This document shows positions 1 to 7,087 of a DNA stretch of 43,103 nucleotides, piece by piece. Numbering within the stretch: position 1 is the first letter of the stretch; each line of letters begins with the position of its first letter. The translations under genes and the position numbers were made by a program. The notes beneath the pieces were generated by a model. The model was not told the DNA's origin. It made no database searches and saw only the letters and a list, made by a program, of their open reading frames with translations. Source of the DNA: Burkholderiaceae bacterium (lineage in GTDB: Bacteria; Pseudomonadota; Gammaproteobacteria; Burkholderiales; Rhodocyclaceae); the NCBI GenBank assembly GCA_021738065.1, contig JAIPCT010000023.1, positions 1 to 43,103 on the forward strand. The letters run 5' to 3'.

Positions 1-136
1 CATTCAGGGCGGCGAGATAGGCGGCAGGATGGACGAAGTGCGAGCACAGGCAGGATGGGCTGAAAGCCGCATCAAATCTGGATTTGCGGTGCAGCATAGG
101 CTTCGGTAACATTATACATTTTAGTTCCGGCATAAC

Positions 137-152
137 GTCCGCTTGTGCGGAC
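137..152 (+). other. stem-loop in the leader upstream of alaA
   Basis: GTCCGC and GCGGAC form a perfect 6-bp stem around a TTGT loop. The surrounding 1-283 stretch holds no gene that I can support. It also carries a direct repeat of AGTTCCGGC (123-131 and 181-189) and a small stem GAAAC/GTTTC (166-180). On the minus strand 111-116 reads TATAAT. The function is unknown; it could be a terminator of an upstream unit or part of a leader. Confidence 0.35.
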
Positions 153-283
153 ATGTGCCTTCCCTGAAACCAGAAGTTTCAGTTCCGGCCCGGCGCTTGC
201 CGGCGACGACGAGCCTTCGCGGAATCCATGGTCTACCGGTGCCGCCCGTTGCGGGCAGTGTCATGCAGAAAGGATGGTTGCTC

Positions 284-1510
284 ATGCAGCCCGTAACGAA
301 ATCAGCCAAGCTCAACAACGTTTGCTACGACATTCGCGGCCCCGTGCTGGCCCGCGCCAAGCAGATGGAAGAGGAAGGCCACCAGATCATCAAGCTGAAC
401 ATCGGCAACCTCGCCGCCTTCGGCTTCGACGCCCCCGAAGAGGTTCAGCAGGACATGATCCGCAACCTGCCCGGGGCGGCCGGCTATGTCGATTCCAAGG
501 GGATATTCTCGGCGCGCAAGGCGGTGATGCATTACACGCAGCAGAAACACATCAAGGGCGTCACCATCGAGGACATCTACATCGGCAACGGTGTTTCCGA
601 ACTGATCGTGATGGCCATGAATGCCCTGCTCGATACCGGCGACGAAGTCCTGGTGCCGGCGCCGGACTATCCCTTGTGGACCGCTGCCATCAGCCTTTCC
701 GGCGGTACTCCCCGCCATTACCTGTGTGACGAGGGCTCGGGCTGGCTGCCGGATTTGGCGGACATTCGCGCCAAGATCACGCCCAATACGCGGGCGATTG
801 TCATCATCAATCCCAACAATCCGACCGGCGCCCTGTATCCGGATGAGGTATTGGAGGAAATCATCGAAATCGCGCGGCAAAACGATCTGATCGTTTATGC
901 CGATGAGGTCTACGACAAGGTGCTTTACGACGGCGCCACCCACACCTCCATCGCGGCTTTGTCGGAGGACGTGCTGACGATTACTTTCAATGGCCTGTCG
1001 AAGAACTATCGCTCCTGCGGCTATCGCTCGGGCTGGATGATCGTTTCCGGCGAGAAAAAGCATGCACGCGATTACATCGACGGCCTCGACATTCTTGCCT
1101 CGATGCGCCTGTGCGCCAATGTGCCGGGGCAATGGGGCATCCAGACGGCGCTGGGCGGCTACCAGAGTATCGACGACCTGGTGGCGCCGGGCGGGCGCAT
1201 GTGCCGCCAGCGCGACGTGGCCCACGAACTGATCAACGCCATTCCCGGTGTCAGTTGCGTCAAGCCCAAGGCCACGCTCTACATGTTTCCGCGGCTGGAT
1301 CCGAAAATTTATCCGATCACCGATGACCAGGAATTCATCGCCGAACTGCTGGTGGCGGAGAAGGTGCTGTTGGTGCAGGGATCGGGCTTCAACTGGCCCC
1401 ATCCCGACCACTTCCGCCTGGTTTTCCTGCCCCATGAAGATGACCTGCGCGAAGCCATAGGGCGGATCGCTCGCTTTCTTGAACATTATCGAAAGCGTTA
1501 TGGCAGCTGA
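284..1510 (+). CDS. alaA: glutamate-pyruvate aminotransferase AlaA-like (class I/II PLP aminotransferase)
   Basis: The predicted product is 408 residues, close to E. coli AlaA (405), and matches it along its length. The N-terminus carries KLNNVCYDIRGPVL, the middle IINPNNPTG, and the PLP-lysine region FNGLSKNYR has K240, the same number as in the E. coli enzyme as I recall it. The family transfers an amino group from glutamate to pyruvate to make alanine in the cytosol. The frame stays open upstream to 143, but the ATG at 284 is preferred: AAAGGA lies 9 bases upstream and the protein then aligns with the family start. The glycine-rich segment reads NIGNLAAFGF where E. coli has NIGNPAPFGF, probably a lineage variant. 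The end overlaps the next gene by 11 bases, and hom follows, so it looks like the first gene of an alaA-GNAT-hom transcript. Confidence 0.93.
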   Translation: MQPVTKSAKLNNVCYDIRGPVLARAKQMEEEGHQIIKLNIGNLAAFGFDAPEEVQQDMIRNLPGAAGYVDSKGIFSARKAVMHYTQQKHIKGVTIEDIYIGNGVSELIVMAMNALLDTGDEVLVPAPDYPLWTAAISLSGGTPRHYLCDEGSGWLPDLADIRAKITPNTRAIVIINPNNPTGALYPDEVLEEIIEIARQNDLIVYADEVYDKVLYDGATHTSIAALSEDVLTITFNGLSKNYRSCGYRSGWMIVSGEKKHARDYIDGLDILASMRLCANVPGQWGIQTALGGYQSIDDLVAPGGRMCRQRDVAHELINAIPGVSCVKPKATLYMFPRLDPKIYPITDDQEFIAELLVAEKVLLVQGSGFNWPHPDHFRLVFLPHEDDLREAIGRIARFLEHYRKRYGS

Positions 1511-1952
1511 GTTGTTGATACTCGACGTGACTGGCAGCGACGGTAGTGTGCGCGAAGCGGAATGGCTGCATCGTGCCGAGCCGGTCCATCGCCAACTGCG
1601 CACGGGCCTTCCCGCCGACTATTGCGCTCGCCTGCGCGAGGTATTCGCCGCCGGTGCGCGCATGTGCGTGGCGGTCGAGGGCGACGCGGTGCGCGGTGTC
1701 GCGCTTTGGCGCGTGATCGAGAACACGTATGAGGGCCGTCGGTTCTATGTGGATGATCTGGTGAGCGATGCAGCACATCGTTCGCGCGGAATCGGCAGCG
1801 CCTTGCTGCGACAGTTGGAACGCCAGGCGCGGGCCTTGAATTGCCACGTGCTGGCGCTCGATTCGGGCACCCAGCGCACGGATGCCCATCGCTTTTATTT
1901 TCGGGAAGGCATGGTGATCCCGTCCTTCTCCTTCAGGAAAACATTGAAATGA
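1500..1952 (+). CDS. GNAT family N-acetyltransferase
   Basis: This 150-residue protein has the GNAT core. Residues around 75-105 read FYVDDLVSDAAHRSRGIGSA, where RSRGIG is the acetyl-CoA pyrophosphate-binding motif A (R/Q-x-x-G-x-G/A). It is followed by a helix and the motif-B-like segment DSGTQRTDAHRFYFREGM. The family transfers acetyl groups from acetyl-CoA to amines, but nothing here identifies the substrate. A TTG at 1479 would add seven residues; ATG 1500 is preferred because GAAAG sits just upstream and this start gives the short overlap with alaA. The stop overlaps the hom start (ATGA), so translation of the two is probably coupled. Confidence 0.85.
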   Translation: MAAELLILDVTGSDGSVREAEWLHRAEPVHRQLRTGLPADYCARLREVFAAGARMCVAVEGDAVRGVALWRVIENTYEGRRFYVDDLVSDAAHRSRGIGSALLRQLERQARALNCHVLALDSGTQRTDAHRFYFREGMVIPSFSFRKTLK

Positions 1953-3271
1953 AACCAATCAACGTAGGACTCCTCGGCATCGGCACCGTCGGCGGCGGAA
2001 CTTTTTCCGTGCTTTCCCGCAATGAGGCGGAAATCACCCGCCGCGCCGGGCGTCCGATCCGTATCACGAAAGTGGCCGACAAGAACCTCGAACTGGCACG
2101 GCAGGTCACTGCCGGACGGGCGGAAGTCACGGACGACGCCTTCGCCCTGGTTGCCGATCCGGACATCGACATCGTGGTCGAACTGATCGGAGGCTATGGC
2201 GTCGCGCGGGAACTTGTCATGCAGGCCATTGCCAACGGCAAGCATGTGGTGACGGCGAACAAGGCCTTGCTGGCAGTGCATGGCAACGAGATATTTTCCG
2301 CCGCCCACGAGAAAGGCGTCATGGTGGCTTTCGAGGCCGCAGTGGCAGGTGGCATACCCATCGTCAAGGCGGTGCGCGAAGGGCTCACGGCCAACCGGAT
2401 TCAGTGGATCGCCGGCATCATCAACGGCACCACCAATTTCATTCTTTCCGAAATGCGCGACAAGGGTCTTTCCTTCGATGTCGTGCTCAAGGAAGCGCAG
2501 CGCCTGGGTTATGCCGAAGCCGATCCGACCTTCGACATCGAAGGTGTGGACGCCGCGCACAAGATCACCATTCTTTCGGCACTCGCGTTCGGCATACCGA
2601 TGCAGTTCGACAAGGCGCATATCGAGGGCATCAGCCAGCTCGATCCCGACGACATCAAGTACGCCGAGCAACTGGGTTATCGCATCAAGCTGCTCGGCAT
2701 CACCCGACGGCGCCAGATGAACGGCAAGGCGGGCGTGGAATTGCGTGTGCATCCGACGCTGATTCCGACGCGCCGGCTGATAGCCAATGTCGAGGGCGCG
2801 ATGAATGCGGTGCTGGTGCAAGGCGATGCGGTCGGTGCGACGCTGTATTACGGTAAGGGCGCCGGCGCCGAGCCGACCGCTTCGGCGGTCATCGCCGACC
2901 TGGTCGATGTGACGCGCATGCACACCGCCGATCCCGAGCATCGCGTGCCGCATCTGGCATTCCAGCCAGGCGCGGTCGAGGACACGCCGATCCTGCCGCT
3001 CGCGGAAGTGGAAACCAGTTACTACCTGCGCCTGCGGGTCGAGGACAAGCCGGGCGTGCTGGCCGACATCACACGCATTCTGGCCGACCAGGAGATATCC
3101 ATCGACGCCATGATCCAGCGCGAACCGGAGGAAGGCGAGTCGCAGACAGACATCATCATGCTGACCCACCTCACACACGAGAAGAACGTGGATGCGGCGA
3201 TCGCCAAAATCGAGGCGCTGCCGGTGGTGAAGAAGCAGGTGATTCGGCTGCGCATGGAAGAACTGGGCTAG
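1949..3271 (+). CDS. hom: homoserine dehydrogenase with C-terminal ACT domain
   Basis: The 440-residue protein is the monofunctional form. It has an N-terminal NAD(P)-binding fold with GIGTVG (residues 10-15), a catalytic domain containing GIINGTTNFIL and the EADPTFDIEGVDAAHK region, and a C-terminal ACT domain from about residue 355 (RLRVEDKPGVLADITRIL). The family reduces aspartate semialdehyde to homoserine, the branch point toward threonine and methionine; the ACT domain usually senses threonine. ATG 1949 overlaps the preceding stop and has AGGA 10 bases upstream; an upstream in-frame start at 1841 would run through the GNAT gene and is unlikely. In relatives thrC normally follows directly. 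Here about 2.1 kb of accessory DNA separates them. Confidence 0.96.
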   Translation: MKPINVGLLGIGTVGGGTFSVLSRNEAEITRRAGRPIRITKVADKNLELARQVTAGRAEVTDDAFALVADPDIDIVVELIGGYGVARELVMQAIANGKHVVTANKALLAVHGNEIFSAAHEKGVMVAFEAAVAGGIPIVKAVREGLTANRIQWIAGIINGTTNFILSEMRDKGLSFDVVLKEAQRLGYAEADPTFDIEGVDAAHKITILSALAFGIPMQFDKAHIEGISQLDPDDIKYAEQLGYRIKLLGITRRRQMNGKAGVELRVHPTLIPTRRLIANVEGAMNAVLVQGDAVGATLYYGKGAGAEPTASAVIADLVDVTRMHTADPEHRVPHLAFQPGAVEDTPILPLAEVETSYYLRLRVEDKPGVLADITRILADQEISIDAMIQREPEEGESQTDIIMLTHLTHEKNVDAAIAKIEALPVVKKQVIRLRMEELG

Positions 3272-3279
3272 ACAAGCGG

Positions 3280-3311
3280 CTTTTGATTGGCTAAGCTTGG
3301 CTAATCAAAAG
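3280..3311. promoter_or_regulatory. 32-bp palindrome, probable autoregulatory operator of the toxin-antitoxin pair
   Basis: The outer arms CTTTTGATT (3280-3288) and AATCAAAAG (3303-3311) are exact reverse complements. The palindrome is centred on AAGCTT (3293-3298). The centre also holds two direct copies of TTGGCTAA spaced 10 bases apart, one helical turn. The right edge lies 18 bases before the antitoxin ATG. Phd/YefM-type antitoxins typically repress their own promoter at such palindromes. A terminator for hom is the alternative, but there is no T-run. Confidence 0.6.
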
Positions 3312-3329
3312 TCAGCGCAGGAGTACGCC

Positions 3330-3578
3330 ATGCAGGTCAACATGCTGGAAGCCAAAAATGCCTTGTCGCGCCTCGTCGCGGCGGCCGAACGTGGCGAGGA
3401 TGTGATCCTCGCGCGCGACGGCAAACCGGTGGCCAAGATCGTTCGTTATCAGGCGCCGAAGGTGAAGCCGCCTGGAACGATGCGCGGTCGTGTCAAGGTT
3501 TCGCCGGACTGGGACAGCCCGGAAACCAATGCCGAAATTGCCGCCCTGTTCGAGGAATCCGCCATGCGGAGTTTGTAG
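3330..3578 (+). CDS. type II antitoxin, Phd/YefM family
   Basis: This 82-residue protein begins MQVNMLEAKNALSRLV and continues with GEDVILARDGKPVAKIV, the typical Phd/YefM N-terminal DNA-binding and dimerisation fold (residues 1-50). A short, charged C-terminal tail (DSPETNAEIAALFEES) would be the toxin-neutralising part. ATG 3330 is chosen over an in-frame start at 3297 because CAGGAG lies 6 bases before it and because 3297 falls inside the palindrome. The gene is 12 bases upstream of a PIN-domain toxin, a standard type II pair. Antitoxins of this kind bind their toxin and repress their own promoter; the palindrome at 3280-3311 is a good candidate target. Confidence 0.88.
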   Translation: MQVNMLEAKNALSRLVAAAERGEDVILARDGKPVAKIVRYQAPKVKPPGTMRGRVKVSPDWDSPETNAEIAALFEESAMRSL

Positions 3579-3590
3579 TTCGGTAGCGCG

Positions 3591-3959
3591 ATGCTTCTTT
3601 TCGATACCAATATCCTGATTCCCTGGCTTGCGGGGGATCCCTTGCCGGCATCCCTGATCAAGCGGGTGCGCACTGAAGGCGCTTACGTCAGCCCGATCTC
3701 GATCTGGGAAATCTGGATCAAGGTGCGTATCGGCAAGTTGGAAATGCAAACCGACAGTCTGGTGCGTGAGGTCGAGGCTGCGCAGTTGACCTGGTTGCCG
3801 GTGCTTCCCGATCATGCCGAGGCGGTGCGCGACCTGCCCCTGCTGCACCGCGATCCCTTCGACCGCCTGCTACTGGCGCAGGCCAAGGCGGAAGGCCTGA
3901 CGGTAGTGAGCACGGACAGGATTTTTAGCGAGTATCTGCCGACGGCGCTTGTGGTCTGA
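3591..3959 (+). CDS. VapC-type PIN domain ribonuclease toxin
   Basis: This 122-residue protein has the PIN layout. LLFDTNILI carries the first acidic residue (D5), SIWEIWIK the conserved glutamate (near residue 40), HRDPFDRLLLAQA the third acidic cluster, and VVSTDRIF the C-terminal acidic residue. These acidic residues coordinate metal in VapC-like endoribonucleases, which cleave tRNA or rRNA. All catalytic positions appear intact, so the toxin is probably functional. It follows its antitoxin by 12 bases. The pair is inserted between hom and thrC and uses GC-rich codons like the host genes, unlike the two SRPBCC genes that follow. Confidence 0.88.
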   Translation: MLLFDTNILIPWLAGDPLPASLIKRVRTEGAYVSPISIWEIWIKVRIGKLEMQTDSLVREVEAAQLTWLPVLPDHAEAVRDLPLLHRDPFDRLLLAQAKAEGLTVVSTDRIFSEYLPTALVV

Positions 3960-4081
3960 TCGATCCCGAAATGATTCGTCCAATGCTCACTTTGCCAGCG
4001 ACATCCAGGCGATTTGCTTGGATACTTTCCGTGACGACGGAAAATATTCCGCCGATCAATTAGGCGCCACATTTAACGTCG

Positions 4082-4513
4082 GTGCCAACCACAGGGAGTC
4101 ACTCCATTAAAATTTCCGTTGAAACCATCGTCAAAGCTCCCGTCGCCAAGGTCTGGAGCGCCTACACAACGCCGGACGACATCAAACAGTGGAATACCGC
4201 TTCTGATGATTGGCACACAACCAAATCCACCGTCAGTTTACACGTAGGCGGGGCATTCACTTCGCGCATGGAAGCTAAAGACAGTAGCTTCGGCTTTGAT
4301 TTCGCGGGGACGTATACCAAGATCGTGCCCAACGAGTTGATTGAGTATTTGTTCGGAGACCGGACTGGTACAGTCGAGTTCAAGACCGGCGCAAACGGTG
4401 TTACGGTGCGCGTCACGTTCGATGCTGAGTCAGAAAACCCTGTGGAACAGCAGCGTCAGGGATGGCAAGCCATCCTGAATAATTTTGCCAAGCACGTTGA
4501 AGCACGTCAGTGA
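4082..4513 (+). CDS. SRPBCC (AHSA1/START-like) domain protein, start uncertain
   Basis: The product (143 residues from GTG 4082) has the START/AHSA1-like sequence signature: ISVETIVKAPVAKVWSAYTTPDDIKQW at the N-terminus, a central DDWHTTKSTV and GFDFAGTYTKIVPNELIEY strand region, and a C-terminal helix QGWQAILNNFAKHV. Such proteins form a hydrophobic ligand cavity; the ligand cannot be told. The GTG has no good ribosome-binding site. By contrast AGGGAG (4093-4098) is ideally spaced before an in-frame ATT at 4106, exactly where homologues usually start, so either ATT is used or an original ATG has mutated. Base composition is visibly more AT-rich than hom or thrC. An attC-like site follows, so it may be a captured cassette gene. 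Confidence 0.8.
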   Translation: MPTTGSHSIKISVETIVKAPVAKVWSAYTTPDDIKQWNTASDDWHTTKSTVSLHVGGAFTSRMEAKDSSFGFDFAGTYTKIVPNELIEYLFGDRTGTVEFKTGANGVTVRVTFDAESENPVEQQRQGWQAILNNFAKHVEARQ

Positions 4514-4534
4514 ATTAGTTGTGTCAGTAATGGC

Positions 4535-4597
4535 AACTAACCTTACGCTCAAGCGGGACTGCGCAAAAGCGCGCAGCCTCTTAGCTTCACGTCAGGC
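4535..4597 (+). other. attC-like integron cassette recombination site (degenerate)
   Basis: The left end reads AACTAAC, a one-mismatch match to the RYYYAAC core. It is followed by CTCAAGCGGGACTGCGC, an AAAA turn, GCGCGCAGCCTCTTAGCTT and a right end GTCAGGC, one change from GTTAGGC. The inner arms CTGCGC/GCGCAG pair, and the outer arms pair imperfectly in the way attC sites do. It lies between the two SRPBCC genes, 14 bases before the ATG of the second. The call is by recollection of attC consensus, not by a covariance search. Confidence 0.45.
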
Positions 4598-4611
4598 TCT
4601 ATGGAGAAATC

Positions 4612-5139
4612 ATGATCAAAGTTTTCGCAATGGCACTTGTCATTATTATCGGAGCAATATTGATCTACGCATCAACTCGCCCGGATAGCTTTCGGATTGA
4701 GCGGTCAATAACAATTCAAAGCACGCCGGGGAAAATCTTTCCTCTCATCAATGATTTTCATCAATGGGAATCGTGGTCTCCTTGGGAAAAAATTGATCCT
4801 CAGATCAATCGCACCTACAGTGGCGCGCAGGAAGCCAAGGGTTCAATCTATGAATGGAGCGGGAACAAAAATATCGGTCGAGGGCGCATGGAAATTACCG
4901 AATCCATCCCGCCATCCAAGATCACCATCAAGCTGGACTTCTTCACGCCTTTTAAGGCCCACAATGCAGTAGATTTTGTTCTCACGCCCAATGGCAGTTC
5001 CACACTGGTTACACAAGCCATGTATGGCCCAAGTCCATTCATCTCCAAACTCATGGGCTTGTTCTTCAGCATGGAAAAATTGGTCGGCGAGAAGTATGAA
5101 GAAGGCTTAAGCAACCTGAAGAGAATGGCCGAAAAGTGA
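4612..5139 (+). CDS. membrane-anchored SRPBCC family protein
   Basis: This 175-residue protein has an N-terminal hydrophobic segment (about residues 3-20, VFAMALVIIIGAILIYAS) that would be a signal anchor or uncleaved membrane segment. It is followed by a polyketide-cyclase/START-like domain: RSITIQSTPGKIFPLINDFHQWESWSPWE, GSIYEWSGNKNIGRGRMEI, and a C-terminal helix ending EGLSNLKRMAEK. The SPWEKIDP region is typical of the family. The function is unknown; the domain would face the periplasm if the helix is N-in. GGAG lies 8 bases before ATG 4612. The gene is AT-richer than its housekeeping neighbours and is bracketed by two attC-like sites in the same orientation, the arrangement of a gene cassette. 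Confidence 0.82.
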   Translation: MIKVFAMALVIIIGAILIYASTRPDSFRIERSITIQSTPGKIFPLINDFHQWESWSPWEKIDPQINRTYSGAQEAKGSIYEWSGNKNIGRGRMEITESIPPSKITIKLDFFTPFKAHNAVDFVLTPNGSSTLVTQAMYGPSPFISKLMGLFFSMEKLVGEKYEEGLSNLKRMAEK

Positions 5140-5211
5140 GAAGCTTTCTTGATTGCTATCATCAAACCGGTGCGGGCTGAAGCATGTTAACGGTTCCAGC
5201 AGCTACCACCA

Positions 5212-5283
5212 GCCTAACCAAGCAGTCCGCACGGACGCTGCGCGATAAAGCCGCGCAACGCCGGTGACTTTTACGTTTTTGCC
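5212..5283 (+). other. attC-like integron cassette recombination site (right end degenerate)
   Basis: The left core GCCTAAC (5212-5218) matches RYYYAAC exactly. The inner arms GCTGCGCG and CCGCGCAACGCC pair around ATAAAG. The right half reads CCGGTGACTTTTACGTT, as in many attC sites, but the terminal GTTRRRY has decayed to GTTTTTG. It lies about 70 bases downstream of the second SRPBCC gene and 80 bases before thrC. Confidence 0.45.
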
Positions 5284-5365
5284 GTCCCGTCAGCACCGAC
5301 TTTCTGTCGCTCCGAATTTTCGCCGATCAAGCGAGCCCTTAAACACCTTTATTCTTTAACCTGTC

Positions 5366-6790
5366 ATGAAATACATCTCTACCCGTGGCGGCGCGCAGCC
5401 GCAGGAATTCTGCGACATCCTCCTCGGCGGCCTGGCGCCCGACGGCGGACTCTATCTTCCCGAGTCTTATCCGCAAGTGGCCGACCGGCTCGACGAATGG
5501 CGCGGACTGTCCTATGCGGAACTGGCCTTTCGCATCCTCAGCCTGTTCATCTCGGACATACCGGCGGCCGACCTCAAAGCCATCTGCGACAAGACATATA
5601 CGGCGCAGACCTACCGCTGGAGCCGCGATCCGGCCAAGGCAAGGGACATTACGCCGCTGACGACGCTGGAGCCCGGTTTCCATTTGCTCGAACTGTCCAA
5701 CGGGCCGACGCTGGCCTTCAAGGACATGGCGATGCAATTGATGGGCAATCTGTTCGAGTACGTGCTGGACCAGCGCGGCGAGACCATCAATATTCTCGGC
5801 GCGACCTCGGGCGATACCGGATCGGCGGCGGAGTACGCGATGCGCGGCAAGCACAATGTACGCGTCTTCATGCTTTCGCCGGAGGGCCGCATGAGCGCCT
5901 TCCAGCGCGCGCAGATGTATTCGCTGCAGGATGCGAACATTTTCAACATCGCCGTGCGCGGCATGTTCGACGACGCCCAGGACATCGTCAAGGCGGTGTC
6001 CAATGATGCGGAATTCAAGGCCAGGTACAAGATAGGCGCGGTGAACTCGATCAACTGGGCGCGTGTCGCGGCACAGATCGTGTACTACTTCAAGGGCTAC
6101 TTCGAGGCGACGCGGTCGAATGACGAGAAGGTGGCGTTCTGCGTGCCTTCGGGAAACTTCGGCAACATATGCGCCGGCCACGTCGCGCGCATGATGGGTT
6201 TGCCGATCAGCAACTTGGTGCTGGCGACCAACGAGAACAACGTGCTCGACGAGTTCTTTCGCAGCGGCATCTACCGTCCAAGAACGACGGCGGAAACCCG
6301 GGTTACCTCCAGCCCGTCGATGGATATTTCCAAGGCGTCGAACTTCGAACGCTTTGTCTTCGACCTGGTCGGTCGGGATGCGGCCATCGTGCGTGAATTG
6401 TGGCGGGAGGTGGACTCAGGCGCCGGTTTCAATCTTGCCGGTGGCCGGTTTGCGGCGCGCCTGCCGGAGTTCGGCATCGTTTCCGGCAGCAGTTCTCATG
6501 CCGATCGACTGGCGACGATACGCGATATCTGGGAAGGCCATGGCTTGATGATCGATCCGCACACCGCCGACGGCGTCAAGGTGGCGCGCGAACATCCCGT
6601 TCAAGGCCTACCGATGATCATTCTGGAGACCGCGCAGGCGGTCAAGTTCGCCGAGACATTGCAGGAAGCCCTCGGTCGCGATCCGCTGCGGCCAAAGGAA
6701 CTGGAAGGCCTGGAAAGCTTGCCGCAGCGCGTTGAACTGATTGATGCGTCGGTGGACGCAATCAAGGGAATTATCGTTCGCGAATGCTGA
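5366..6790 (+). CDS. thrC: threonine synthase
   Basis: The 474-residue product is the long proteobacterial/fungal-type threonine synthase. It starts MKYISTRGGAQPQEFCDILLGGLAPDGGLY. The PLP-binding lysine is K119 in GPTLAFKDMAMQL, and a phosphate-binding glycine loop follows in GATSGDTGSAAEYAM. The enzyme converts O-phosphohomoserine and water to threonine and phosphate, the last step of the pathway begun by hom upstream. The ribosome-binding site is weak, with no good AGGAG before the ATG. Normally thrC would be translated from a hom-thrC message; here the insert upstream means it may need its own promoter, and I see no convincing one (an AT-rich TATTCT at 5350 is the best -10). Confidence 0.97.
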   Translation: MKYISTRGGAQPQEFCDILLGGLAPDGGLYLPESYPQVADRLDEWRGLSYAELAFRILSLFISDIPAADLKAICDKTYTAQTYRWSRDPAKARDITPLTTLEPGFHLLELSNGPTLAFKDMAMQLMGNLFEYVLDQRGETINILGATSGDTGSAAEYAMRGKHNVRVFMLSPEGRMSAFQRAQMYSLQDANIFNIAVRGMFDDAQDIVKAVSNDAEFKARYKIGAVNSINWARVAAQIVYYFKGYFEATRSNDEKVAFCVPSGNFGNICAGHVARMMGLPISNLVLATNENNVLDEFFRSGIYRPRTTAETRVTSSPSMDISKASNFERFVFDLVGRDAAIVRELWREVDSGAGFNLAGGRFAARLPEFGIVSGSSSHADRLATIRDIWEGHGLMIDPHTADGVKVAREHPVQGLPMIILETAQAVKFAETLQEALGRDPLRPKELEGLESLPQRVELIDASVDAIKGIIVREC

Positions 6791-6843
6791 AGCGGATTGG
6801 AAGCGCCACGGCGGAAAAGTCGGCGCTGGCGCTACGGTGAATT

Positions 6844-6861
6844 CCTGCCGGAGTCGGCAGG
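6844..6861. terminator. stem-loop between convergent thrC and the 45-residue peptide gene
   Basis: CCTGCCG (6844-6850) and CGGCAGG (6855-6861) form a perfect 7-bp stem with a GAGT loop. It sits between the ends of two convergent genes. There is no T-run, so it may end or stabilise transcripts without being a classical intrinsic terminator. Confidence 0.35.
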
Positions 6862-6868
6862 CGGGCGG

Positions 6869-7006
6869 CTACAGGTAGATGACTGCCGGGAACACCGTTA
6901 CGGCAAGTACCAGAATCAGCCATTCCAGATTGTGGCGGCCGAGGAAACCGGTGAAATGCAAGACAAGCACAACGATGGCAAGAATGTAGTAAAGGATGAA
7001 AAGCAT
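6869..7006 (-). CDS. 45-residue two-helix membrane peptide, unknown function
   Basis: A minus-strand frame encodes 45 residues with two hydrophobic stretches: MLFILYYILAIVVLVLHF (residues 1-18) and WLILVLAVTVFPAVIYL (29-45). They are linked by a short polar turn TGFLGRHNLE. The likely product is a hairpin-like inner-membrane peptide. GGAG (7017-7020) lies 10 bases upstream of ATG 7006, a good ribosome-binding site. It follows the parC stop by 81 bases on the same strand and may be cotranscribed with parE-parC. The frame has no internal stop, begins with M after a Shine-Dalgarno and has coherent hydrophobicity, which argues that it is real. I do not recognise the family. Confidence 0.65.
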   Translation of the reverse strand: MLFILYYILAIVVLVLHFTGFLGRHNLEWLILVLAVTVFPAVIYL

Positions 7007-7087
7007 TTTTTTTATTCTCCGTAGGCGGCTACTGTCTCGGAAAACCACAGTTGAATGTCGATAGGCCGATTTCGGCGGATTCTAGCA

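Noticed and set aside
1..112. Open minus-strand frame starting at ATG 112 and running off the left edge, with TATAAT at 116-111
   Set aside because: Only 37 codons are visible, no ribosome-binding site, and the peptide matches nothing I recognise; too little to call a gene.
143..283. N-terminal extension of alaA
   Set aside because: Starts in a stem-loop, has no family similarity, and ATG 284 has a good ribosome-binding site and matches the family start.
6797..7024. 75-codon plus-strand frame after thrC
   Set aside because: Lies opposite the 45-residue membrane peptide gene and has a low-complexity polar sequence with no ribosome-binding site.
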